64,000 nucleotides of DNA from CAWUKT01 sp963923035 (lineage in GTDB: Bacteria > Bacteroidota > Bacteroidia > J057 > JADKCL01): assembly GCA_963923035.1 (NCBI GenBank), contig CAWUKT010000020.1:1-64000 (forward strand). The letters are read 5' to 3'. The notes below the pieces were generated by a model. That model saw only the letters and a list, made by a program, of their open reading frames with translations. It searched no databases and was not told the DNA's origin. Made by a program: the position numbers and the translations under genes. Positions 20,201 to 26,843 of this stretch are shown piece by piece. How positions within the stretch are numbered: position 1 is the stretch's first letter; every line of letters starts with the position of its first letter.

Positions 20201-20907
20201 AAGTTCGAGCCCAGCCCCCCAAAGCCTACATTCGTTGGGTTGAAATTTGATTGGGTCCAGGTCACTCCGCCGTCGGTCGAGCGGTAAATCCCGTGGGAAT
20301 AGCCATTGTTGGCGTTGCGGACGTTGATGAGGATGGAATCGGGATTGGTGGGGGAAACGCCGATGGTATTCACGCCGGAAGCGACCAGAAAGTCGGTGGT
20401 CCCGCCGGTCCAGTTGGCCCCGCCGTCGGTGGTTTTCCAGAAGCCCCCGCTTCTGGACCCGAGATAGATGCGGTTCGCATTGGTGGGATCGACCCAGACA
20501 TCCTCGACCCGGCCCAGGCCGGGCGCATAGTGGCCCGTAATGGAATCCACCACGTACGGCCCCAGCTCATTCCAACCATTGTTGAAGAGCTTGGCCGATG
20601 GATCGACGGGATTTTCGGCCAGGAAGCGGGCGTAGGCCCGCTCCGCAAAGAAGGGGTCCGCCTGGGAGCGGTCGCCCGACGGATAGAATTTGTATTCGGT
20701 CCGACTCCGCCAGCGTTCGAAGCCCTTGCGGCCCGAACCTTCCTCGCCCGCTTTGCGGGTTGAAAAGTATTGCTCCGCCGCATCGACCACATCGTAGAAA
20801 TTGACTGAAGGATCGTCCATCAGCTCTTGGTAGGGCTTTTGCCCCCAAACAGAAGAGTTGAGCGAGACGGAAAAGAGAAGTGCAAGGAGAACCGGAATGA
20901 ATCGCAT
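17224..20907 (-). CDS. Secreted sortilin/BNR-repeat protein with GEVED and type IX sorting domains
   Basis: 1227 residues with a signal peptide (MRFIPVLLALLFSVSLNSSVWG). Residues about 100-760 hold repeated BNR/Asp-box motifs (STDGGVTW, TTDGGANW, SADTGQTF, STDNGATW, TTDGGLTW), giving a beta-propeller like those of sortilin/VPS10 or exo-sialidase-like folds. A GEVED domain follows (DYDRDGEFEPSEEI ... GEAPGEVEDYSV), then an Ig-like region and a C-terminal sorting domain (VRIYPNPNSGRFVIDLG). Probably a surface protein binding or acting on glycans or proteins; Asp boxes are structural, so enzymatic activity is not implied. Confidence 0.9.
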   Translation of the reverse strand: MRFIPVLLALLFSVSLNSSVWGQKPYQELMDDPSVNFYDVVDAAEQYFSTRKAGEEGSGRKGFERWRSRTEYKFYPSGDRSQADPFFAERAYARFLAENPVDPSAKLFNNGWNELGPYVVDSITGHYAPGLGRVEDVWVDPTNANRIYLGSRSGGFWKTTDGGANWTGGTTDFLVASGVNTIGVSPTNPDSILINVRNANNGYSHGIYRSTDGGVTWTQSNFNPTNVGFGGLGSNFIIYRIAFHPTIPNLVFVGTNKGLYRSTNNLSTWTQIYTSGQYYNIKFHPTNPSIVYTYNRSSSNSARDYVLRSADTGQTFVSSNQIPGNNNTNRGRIKVSPDCPDCVFFGSGNGVWKSTDGGINFTFLSNPNSSCDGYAVSDTDTSHMVYGYVDLFTSNNGGQNFNQETWWYLGDAAHGNGSLSDNFDASQSYIHADMRVARCVNGVFYVGTDGYLGKSTDNGATWSYISQGTPIRENYRCGTSQSNHYQTLAGSQDNGTSLRVEEGWVEVFGADGMECLVHPLNPDLMMWSYQWGGRLLTQDRGDSYTYVNPPGQSGSGNADWIAPMMIDPNDHLRIYTFSDSILRTDDFGESGWSFVGTPGTFTGFVNRAAIAHNNSNILVATRSDDIEKTTDGGLTWSSISTGLPNSYINDIAFDPRNDDVMVVVYGTYQNNGQKVFQTTNGGQSWTNITANLNDMPIRSVVIDHTDSSNIYLGAEIGVFVKSMAGTNWVLYNSNLPNVAVNDLKINWGSNTLKAATWGRGLWEYSLKDRLDHPAILYTEIDKMPTMTQPSAGLDQPVNSVISYDGNLSSVYVKWSVGAPTFGNTIAMTNTVDSTWQTATPIPGQAIGTKVYFKVYAVGANQDTTETYKFMYEARPLGYCNAVGSPGTGSDYIDFVRLETLANSSGQDYYGNFTNQYVELWADSTYTLQVDLNFSFPPDTAAAWIDYDRDGEFEPSEEIDMGSFSTAHTSFGTFTVPSNASFDDTVVMRVRNVYLTTPNEVPLPCGEAPGEVEDYSVILRSACISQTTFSVTQCDPYTWPVNGQTYTSSGTYDVVFTNNQGCDSTLTLNLTVAQADTAVTITGNTLTATATGSTFQWLDCGNGNAPIAGATNATFSPSATGTYAVQVTQGTCVDTSACIAVVVVGVAPEASVRIYPNPNSGRFVIDLGERLPEASVTITDAVGRQIGEFSYRDQQLLDVRLRVASGTYFVEIDANGRHMVVPVIIEEE

Positions 20908-21084
20908 GACGTTTTTATTGGTAGCCGTGCCACAAGATAACAGCTTCCTTCCGCTATTCCTGTCCCTATTCTGTCAGCCAACTTACACTCCCTTTTCCAT
21001 TTGTCCCGCTCCCCTTCCATTCCCACTGTCCTGTATCCCGCTTCCTTTTCGCCGCCATGTGGAAGACTTCAAGGAATAATTGGC

Positions 21085-21092
21085 TAATTTTG
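21085..21092 (+). promoter_or_regulatory. Candidate Bacteroidota -7 element (TAATTTTG)
   Basis: TAATTTTG matches the TAnnTTTG consensus used by the primary sigma factor of Bacteroidota. It lies 13 nt before the first in-frame ATG (21106) of the GH19-like gene and 37 nt before the second (21130), which slightly favours the second ATG as the translation start. I found no convincing -33 element. Confidence 0.4.
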
Positions 21093-21105
21093 TGGCGAGA
21101 ACTGA

Positions 21106-22644
21106 ATGCGCGCTATTGCGGCCACCAATATGCTGGAGCCATTTTTTCCCCGTTTCGACCGCCAGGACGAATTCCTCCCCGAAGAGGAATTCCCCGACTT
21201 GCTGTCCGGGAATTCGATGGTGCCCCCCGAATTTGACGATGGCAGCCTTTCTTCCAGCATTCCCAGCCCTCCCAATACCGCTTCCAATTCCGAACGGGAC
21301 GCCTTCATCACCGAAACGGCCCGCCGCGAGATGGAAACCACGGCCGACTTTGCCCGCTTCCTCCCCTTTGATTCGCTCCAGGAAATCAACGACATCTCCC
21401 ACCCCGTCAAGGACGAGTACCTCGATCCGGCCCTCAATACCAATCTGAGCCGCACCAACCTCGACCTGCTCTACCACGAATGGCGGGACCAGGACCCGGC
21501 CGGCGACCTCCGCAAATTTGCTTACCTCATCGCCACGGCCCTCCACGAGACCGGCGGCAGCTTCCAGAGCATCCACGAATCGCTGGCTCCAGAGCAGTGG
21601 GAAGACCCCAATATCCGGGCCTACGCCGAGACCGGCTACTGGGGACGCGGCTTCGTCCAATTGAAATGGGAAGGCAGCTACCGCAAGATCGGCGAAGACA
21701 TTGGGCTGGACCTGCTCACCCATCCGCGGCTGGCCCTTCTGCCGACCATTGCCACCGACATCATGGGAACCGGCATGTTCAATACCGGATTCGCCAAGCC
21801 CTATAACCTCGATCAGTTCTTCAGTGGGACCACCGAAGACTGGATGGGCGCCCGTTCCATCCTGGGCCGCCCCGATGCCGAACCGGTGGCCCGCCTCGGC
21901 CAAGCCATCCACAAGGAATTGAAGGGGTACGGGGAGCAAAAGGCAGCCGGCCTGATTGGTCCCGAGCTGAGCATGGTCGACTTTCTCCACGGAAAGAACG
22001 AGTTCTTCGGTCCGGCCCGTCAGATGGACCAATGGCGGATTCTCCACGCCCTCGGGTACTACCAGTTTGACCGGCCCACCTACAAGGAGGCCTCGGAATC
22101 GCAGATCCAGTACCTGATGGATTGTGATGGTGCGGGATACGGATGGGGAATGAAAACGGAAGATGGGAAACGGGAAATGACAGCGCGCCAGGCTTTCCAA
22201 CTCGCCTCCAATACGCGCTATCCCCAGGCGCCGGCTTTGCCGGCCGAAGGCGTAAACGATGCTGCGACTGCATCCCGCCTGCTGCAAGGCGGCCACCAAC
22301 TGGCTGCGGGCCAGGACATGATCCGCTTTGCCTTCCAACAGCAGCTTTCCCCCACGGATACCCTGGCTTCGATCCTCGACCGCTACCAACGCAGTGAATT
22401 CAACCTGCCCCAGGTGGTGCAGCAGCTCATGGCCTACCTGCCCTGGCCGCAGGGCGATACCGTTACCGCTTTCATGGATCAATTGGAGGGCAATCGCCCG
22501 ACCCAATTGGCCCAGCTCATCACCACTTCCGCCCAGGAACAGGACCTATTGCCCCTGCTCCCGCCCGAACTCATGGGCCGGATGTATCCCCTGCTATTGA
22601 CCGGGGATCCCACCCTGGCCAACGCGCTTCAGCCATTTCTCTGA
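21106..22644 (+). CDS. GH19-like chitinase/lysozyme-fold protein without signal peptide
   Basis: 512 residues from the first ATG; a start at 21130 (MLEPFFPRF) is equally possible given the -7-like element. The N-terminal 110 residues are acidic and low in structure. The core at about 120-270 has GH19/endolysin features: YLIATALHETGGSFQSIHES (candidate catalytic Glu in HETGG), YWGRGFVQLKWEGSYRKIG, and LALLPTIATDIMGTGM. The C-terminal 200 residues are helical and unrecognised. GH19 enzymes cleave chitin or peptidoglycan. With no visible signal peptide it would need lysis or a dedicated route to reach its substrate. The enzyme family is a motif-level call. Confidence 0.75.
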   Translation: MRAIAATNMLEPFFPRFDRQDEFLPEEEFPDLLSGNSMVPPEFDDGSLSSSIPSPPNTASNSERDAFITETARREMETTADFARFLPFDSLQEINDISHPVKDEYLDPALNTNLSRTNLDLLYHEWRDQDPAGDLRKFAYLIATALHETGGSFQSIHESLAPEQWEDPNIRAYAETGYWGRGFVQLKWEGSYRKIGEDIGLDLLTHPRLALLPTIATDIMGTGMFNTGFAKPYNLDQFFSGTTEDWMGARSILGRPDAEPVARLGQAIHKELKGYGEQKAAGLIGPELSMVDFLHGKNEFFGPARQMDQWRILHALGYYQFDRPTYKEASESQIQYLMDCDGAGYGWGMKTEDGKREMTARQAFQLASNTRYPQAPALPAEGVNDAATASRLLQGGHQLAAGQDMIRFAFQQQLSPTDTLASILDRYQRSEFNLPQVVQQLMAYLPWPQGDTVTAFMDQLEGNRPTQLAQLITTSAQEQDLLPLLPPELMGRMYPLLLTGDPTLANALQPFL

Positions 22645-22653
22645 TCCTTTTCC

Positions 22654-23451
22654 CTACAAATCCCGTCGCTTCAGCATCCACGAGGACAGCCCAATGAACC
22701 CAAGGGTATAGCCCACGGACAATCCCATCGCCAGCATATCCGGCTGTTGGAGGGTATCGCCGTCGAGCGCGGCCCGGAACGGACTCTTGATCAGCTTGTC
22801 AAAGGTTTCCACCGGCAGCAGGTAGGTCAATTCTTCCGTGATGCGCGGCAATTGCCAGGCCAGGGTTTCCTCGATGACGAAGACGTAGATGAACATCGCC
22901 GCGATGGCAAAACCGGCCCGTTTGACCAGCAGGGACAGGAAAATCGCGAAGGTACAGTAGCCCACCAACTGGATGAAGAAGGCGGGGACGTAGAGGACTT
23001 TATCCCACATCCCGGTCATGCTCGCTTCGTCGGAGTTGAGGAGTCCGAGGAGCAGCGTGGTGACCATCATGATGACGGTCGCGATGAGGGAAAATAGGAT
23101 GACGGTCCAGACCTTGGAGAAGAGGAACTCATTTCGGCTCAGGCCATTGATCGTGGACTGCCGAATGGTCTTGTAATTGATCTCGTTCGTGACCATGACG
23201 ACGACCAGGATGCCGAGGACCAGGTGGAGGTAACTCAGGATATAGGCGATGTTGTGCCAGACGAGGGGAAAACTGAGGATGTTCCCGCCGAACAGGACCT
23301 TGACCGCCGGGGTCTCCGACATGATTTCGTCGAGGATATTCTTGAATACGATGGCCATGGCGACCAACAGCACCAGGTAGACGCCCCACATGATCCAAAA
23401 GGCTTTGTAGGGACGTAGTTTGAGGAGTTCGATTTGTAAAAGTCGTTTCAT
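22654..23451 (-). CDS. ABC-2-type transporter permease
   Basis: 265 residues with about six hydrophobic segments (for example FWIMWGVYLVLLVAMAIVF and LYVPAFFIQLVGYCTFAIF), the layout of ABC-2 exporters. The N-terminus MKRLLQIELLKLRPYKAFW is typical of these permeases in Bacteroidota. It follows its ATPase with a 2-nt gap, so the pair forms one exporter. The substrate is not predictable; the family includes drug and peptide exporters and cell-envelope remodelling pumps. It converges on the GH19-like gene with a 9-bp gap. Confidence 0.92.
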   Translation of the reverse strand: MKRLLQIELLKLRPYKAFWIMWGVYLVLLVAMAIVFKNILDEIMSETPAVKVLFGGNILSFPLVWHNIAYILSYLHLVLGILVVVMVTNEINYKTIRQSTINGLSRNEFLFSKVWTVILFSLIATVIMMVTTLLLGLLNSDEASMTGMWDKVLYVPAFFIQLVGYCTFAIFLSLLVKRAGFAIAAMFIYVFVIEETLAWQLPRITEELTYLLPVETFDKLIKSPFRAALDGDTLQQPDMLAMGLSVGYTLGFIGLSSWMLKRRDL

Positions 23452-23453
23452 GG

Positions 23454-24350
23454 CTAGGAGTTGCGGATGAGTTCGAGGAATTGTTCTTCCAGGCGGCTTT
23501 TGCGGGTGGCGAGGAAGGAAAGGTGAATGCCCTGATTGTGGAGGTGGGCATTGATGGCGGCCGGATCGGGGTCGGGGCCGAAGCTGACCAGGATGCGGTT
23601 GTCGGCCTGCCGTAGGGACTGAAAATTGGGCATGGCCTCCACCACGGCTTTCAGCTGGTTGACATCCGCAGCCACCATTTCCACCTGGGCCTCATTTTTC
23701 GTGATCTTGTCGACCTCTCCGCTGTACAGCAGGGAGCCCTTCTTGAGGACGGCCACGTGGTCGCAGACCTTTTCGACTTCATCCAACAGGTGGCTGGCCA
23801 GGAGGACGGTCGTTTCCCCCTCGCCAATCTCCCGGATCAATTGCCGGATCTCCGCGATGCCCTGCGGATCGAGCCCGTTGGTGGGTTCGTCCAGGATGAG
23901 GACCTCGGGATCGGCGAGCAGGGCCGCCGCGATGGCGAGGCGTTGCTTCATCCCCAGCGAATAGGTCTTGAAGGCCGAGTTCATCCGTTCGGTCAGGCCG
24001 ACGATGTCCAGCACTTCCGGAATCCGCGATTCCGGCACGTCCTTGATCTTGGCGACGACCCGAAGGTTGTTGCGACCGGACAAGTAGGGGTAGAACAAAG
24101 GCCCTTCGAGGATGGCTCCGATGCGTTTCAGGACGGCCGTGGAGGGCGCCTGCCCAAACCATTTGTAGCTGCCGGAAGTGGATCGGATCGTGCTGAGGCA
24201 CATGCCGAGGGTGGTTGTTTTGCCGCTTCCATTGGGACCGAGGATGCCGTAGATGGAGCCGCGGGGAATGGACAGGGAGAGTTGGTTGACCGCCGTGATG
24301 GCGCCGTAGCGCTTGGTCAGTTGTTGGGTTTCGAGTACGGTGTTTTCCAC
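23454..24350 (-). CDS. ABC transporter ATP-binding protein
   Basis: 298 residues. Walker A GPNGSGKTT (about residues 38-46), signature YSLGMKQRLAIAAAL, Walker B VLILDEPTNGLDP and the switch-His region LLASHLLDEVEKVCDHVAV are all intact. The C-terminal 80 residues form the accessory domain usual in ABC-2 exporter ATPases. It energises the permease encoded 2 nt downstream. Its upstream region shows strongly pyrimidine-rich leader sequence on the coding strand. Confidence 0.95.
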   Translation of the reverse strand: MENTVLETQQLTKRYGAITAVNQLSLSIPRGSIYGILGPNGSGKTTTLGMCLSTIRSTSGSYKWFGQAPSTAVLKRIGAILEGPLFYPYLSGRNNLRVVAKIKDVPESRIPEVLDIVGLTERMNSAFKTYSLGMKQRLAIAAALLADPEVLILDEPTNGLDPQGIAEIRQLIREIGEGETTVLLASHLLDEVEKVCDHVAVLKKGSLLYSGEVDKITKNEAQVEMVAADVNQLKAVVEAMPNFQSLRQADNRILVSFGPDPDPAAINAHLHNQGIHLSFLATRKSRLEEQFLELIRNS

Positions 24351-24787
24351 AGGTAAGTATAGGAGAATGATGACCCAATTTCAAATGGCGGGTCCCAAGT
24401 GAAACGGGCAAAGGGAATTGTACGGATGGGGATGGCTGAGGGTTGTGAGGGGGAGGGATGGAATGTAGGGGAATGGATGCGGAAAATGGGAAACGGGGAT
24501 CAATTCGAAAGGGAGTGATCGGGCCCCAATTCTCCACTGTTTCTCTGGTATTTGCGTCTACCTGGACTCCATCCCCCTCCTTTTTCGTTTCCCCCTTTTT
24601 TTCCCTCCTCCTTTCATTCACATCTCCCCACTTTTCTACCATTTTCCACCCATTTCTACCTTTTTTCCTCCCCTTCGAACCGGCCCCGCTATTCTTGCAG
24701 CGTCAGTCACGGGAGTTAATCCCCTGGACTGGCCGGGGTGAAAACGTCTTTCGCCCCGCGTGAACCACACTTTTATCTCTTAACAGT
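24351..24787. other. Divergent intergenic region with a strand switch in pyrimidine bias
   Basis: No convincing gene. From about 24360 to 24530 the plus strand is purine-rich with many G runs (so the leader of the minus-strand ABC operon is pyrimidine-rich), and from about 24540 to 24680 the plus strand is almost pure C/T, leading into the plus-strand gene at 24788. A 101-codon open frame at 24458-24763 is only a by-product of this low-complexity sequence. Confidence 0.7.
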
Positions 24788-25339
24788 ATGTCGAACTTAT
24801 TTGTCAATCGTCTCTCGGCTGTCCTAACGGACGCGGACATGGCGCGGATCACGGCCGGACTGGCCGATGCCCAACAAACGATGCCCTTTCTCATTGGCCT
24901 GACCGAGCAGGAACGGCGCACCCTCCCCAAGATTCGCCGGGACAACCGGCTCTTTGTCGAGGAGGCCGTGCAGGCCCTGGACGAAAACCAGACCTGGATG
25001 CCGGGTTATATCAACCCGTTGGAGATCCGCAAGGACTACGCCCTGTACCACCAACTCCGCAAGGTGGAGATGATTGTCGGGCAATTGTACGAACGGATTC
25101 AGCATACGCGCATCCTCGCGGGCTCGGAATCCTTTCAGGGCTGTCTGGTTTTCTACCGCATGGCGAAACAGGCCGCCCAATCCGGAGTTCCCGGAGCGCA
25201 GACCATTGTGACCATGTTGAAAGAGCGGTTTGAGGGGCAGCGGAACAATGGAGTTTCTGTTGACCCCATCGCCGATCCAGACATGGCTCCGGATGTCATT
25301 GCCGTGGACCCCACGGCTCCAGATGATTCGGCCCAGTAA
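24788..25339 (+). CDS. Conserved-looking hypothetical protein
   Basis: 183 residues, not recognised. The first 150 residues are predicted helical with evenly spaced hydrophobic positions (MARITAGLADAQQTMPFLIGL, LRKVEMIVGQLYERIQHTRIL), and the last 30 are acidic, Pro-rich and probably disordered (DPIADPDMAPDVIAVDP). No signal peptide, membrane helix or catalytic motif is seen, so it is probably cytosolic. It is a single-gene unit: a long pyrimidine-rich leader precedes it and a strong terminator with a UUCG loop follows 32 bp after its stop. It could be a small structural protein; no role is proposed. Confidence 0.75.
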   Translation: MSNLFVNRLSAVLTDADMARITAGLADAQQTMPFLIGLTEQERRTLPKIRRDNRLFVEEAVQALDENQTWMPGYINPLEIRKDYALYHQLRKVEMIVGQLYERIQHTRILAGSESFQGCLVFYRMAKQAAQSGVPGAQTIVTMLKERFEGQRNNGVSVDPIADPDMAPDVIAVDPTAPDDSAQ

Positions 25340-25370
25340 GCGTTTACTCTTTGCTCATCTCTCTGTGTAC

Positions 25371-25401
25371 AGCGGTCCTGCTTCGGCGGGGCCGCTTTTT
25401 T
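25371..25401 (+). terminator. Rho-independent terminator with UUCG tetraloop
   Basis: AGCGGTCCTGC-TTCG-GCGGGGCCGCT forms an 11-bp stem (with two G-U pairs), capped by a stable TTCG loop and followed by a run of T. It ends the transcript of the 183-residue hypothetical gene. Confidence 0.85.
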
Positions 25402-25477
25402 GTTGGACCATGCCCAAAATTTTATTTGCTCCATTCGCACATTCAACACTCCCAGCCTTTGAATTCACCAGCAACCC

Positions 25478-25736
25478 TCGAATATCCTTGGGCGCCCCCA
25501 ACGACGCACTGGGGTCGCCCAGCCCGGAGACGAGCAAGCCCGGCCCTCATCCAGGGGACACCTAAAGGCTGGCCGGACGCGTCCAACGAAAGACTGGGCG
25601 CGCCCGGCCGACCCCTAAGGAGGGCCTAAAGGTCAGCCGGACCTGCCCGGCGAACCTTTAGGGGGACCCCAAAGACCCGCTGGTCTCGTCCGGCGAAGGG
25701 CTGGACGCTTCCGGCCCAAGACTGGGCCGGTCCGCC
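25478..25736 (+). repeat. Composite palindromic repeat array A
   Basis: A non-coding array of imperfect palindromes of two kinds. Type 1 is about 18-22 nt, built on CCGGAC/GTCCGG halves (for example GCTGGTCTCGTCCGGCGAAG, ACTGGGCGCGCCCGGCCGA). Type 2 is about 22 nt, built on CCTTTAGGGG/CCCCAAAGG halves (for example 25652-25674). The left end is TCGAATATCCTTGGGC (25478-25493). The same boundary sequence appears in reverse complement at the right end of array B near 59.88 kb, and both arrays share the run GGCGAACCTTT. Frames running through it are spurious. Copy number elsewhere in the genome is unknown. Confidence 0.8.
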
Positions 25737-25751
25737 TCTTTGCGGAGCGTT

Positions 25752-25769
25752 CCCAGCGGTACCGCTGGG
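25752..25769. repeat. Perfect 18-bp palindrome
   Basis: CCCAGCGGTACCGCTGGG is self-complementary over all 18 bases with no spacer. It lies 15 bp right of array A and may be its right-hand boundary element, or an independent protein-binding site. Confidence 0.7.
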
Positions 25770-25863
25770 CCTGCTCACCCCGACCTTGGCCCACCCCATA
25801 TACCCCCTGAAATTGCGATCTCCTCCTCCAACGAGGCCCAAATTGGCCCATTCCCCCCTCCCC

Positions 25864-25897
25864 TTCTGCACTATGTATATACATTTCTGCACTATGT
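25864..25897 (+). repeat. 13-nt direct repeat flanking a TGTATATACA palindrome
   Basis: TTCTGCACTATGT occurs at 25864-25876 and again at 25885-25897, 21 bp apart, that is about two helical turns. TGTATATACA lies between them. It is 60 nt upstream of the hydrolase operon start, so it could be an operator; the AraC-type regulator encoded in the same run would be a candidate ligand. Confidence 0.45.
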
Positions 25898-25957
25898 TCA
25901 ATTCCTGGGGCAGCCTCCCCGGTACCTTTGGACCATCACCTTTAACCCCACAGCGAC

Positions 25958-26836
25958 ATGATCATTTCATACCTGTCCAATTCCATCGTCAAAGGGGGCG
26001 TCTCCCCGGTCTTCGAACGACCGGAACTCTACGGCCTCCCCTACGAAGATGTTAGCTTTCCCGCCCAAGATGGCACCCAACTTTCCGGCTGGCTCATCAA
26101 GGGGAACAAGAATAAGATCATCATCCAGTCCCACTACGGCGTGCAATCGAGCCGGTGCGGCTATACCCCGAAAGGAAAGGGGCCGGGAAAAATGTGGAAG
26201 GAAGACATCTCGTTCCTCAAGCATGTGAAGTACCTGTTTGACCAGGGATACTCGGTCTTGATGTACGACTTTCGCAACCACGGCAACAGTGAAGCCGGAG
26301 CGACCCCGTGGGTCTCCTGGGGGCCAAAGGAAGGGCAGGATGTACAAGCCGCGGTGGATTTTGTTTCCCAGCACCCCGATTATAAAACGGCCCACATTGG
26401 CCTCCTGAGCATTTGTATGGGAGCTGCGGCTTCTACCTATGCCTATGGAGAGGCGGGAGGATTGCGGGAAAATGAACAGATCAAAGCCATGGTCGCCATT
26501 CAACCGCTGAGGTACCCCGACTTTATCCAGGCCCTGGGATTGAACAATTTCATTGGCCGGGCCGTCACCCGCAAGAACAACCGACGTACCGGGATCGACA
26601 TGAACGAAGTCTCCTTCATGCCGTTTGTGAAGGACATCAAGGTGCCTACCCGCCTGGTCCAAAACCAGAACGACGAATACCTGAACCGACAGTCCATCGA
26701 AGAATACTACGAGGCACTCGAAGTCCCCAAGGACATGCTTTGGCTGGACCTCGGCAAAAAACGGGCGGCCGGCTACGACTACCTGACCCGGAACCCGGAG
26801 CAGATTCTCGATTGGTTTGACAAATACTTAAAATAG
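25958..26836 (+). CDS. Alpha/beta hydrolase, Cys-nucleophile type, probable loss of catalytic His
   Basis: 292 residues, no signal peptide. The fold is shown by the oxyanion/strand region VLMYDFRNHGNSEAG and the nucleophile elbow LLSICMGAAAS, where Cys153 takes the place of the usual serine, as in dienelactone hydrolase. Asp239 (QNQNDE) fits the acid. Alignment by eye with the adjacent paralogue puts Ala271 (RAAGYDY) where that protein has His281 (FHGYTY), so the triad seems incomplete and the protein may be inactive or repurposed. First gene of a run with the paralogue 7 bp downstream, then an SRPBCC protein and an AraC regulator. Confidence 0.85.
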   Translation: MIISYLSNSIVKGGVSPVFERPELYGLPYEDVSFPAQDGTQLSGWLIKGNKNKIIIQSHYGVQSSRCGYTPKGKGPGKMWKEDISFLKHVKYLFDQGYSVLMYDFRNHGNSEAGATPWVSWGPKEGQDVQAAVDFVSQHPDYKTAHIGLLSICMGAAASTYAYGEAGGLRENEQIKAMVAIQPLRYPDFIQALGLNNFIGRAVTRKNNRRTGIDMNEVSFMPFVKDIKVPTRLVQNQNDEYLNRQSIEEYYEALEVPKDMLWLDLGKKRAAGYDYLTRNPEQILDWFDKYLK

Positions 26837-26843
26837 ATTTCCC

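Noticed and set aside
25478..25736. Repeat array A as a CRISPR array
   Set aside because: The units are degenerate, GC-rich palindromes with no constant repeat and unique spacers, and no cas gene lies in the window.
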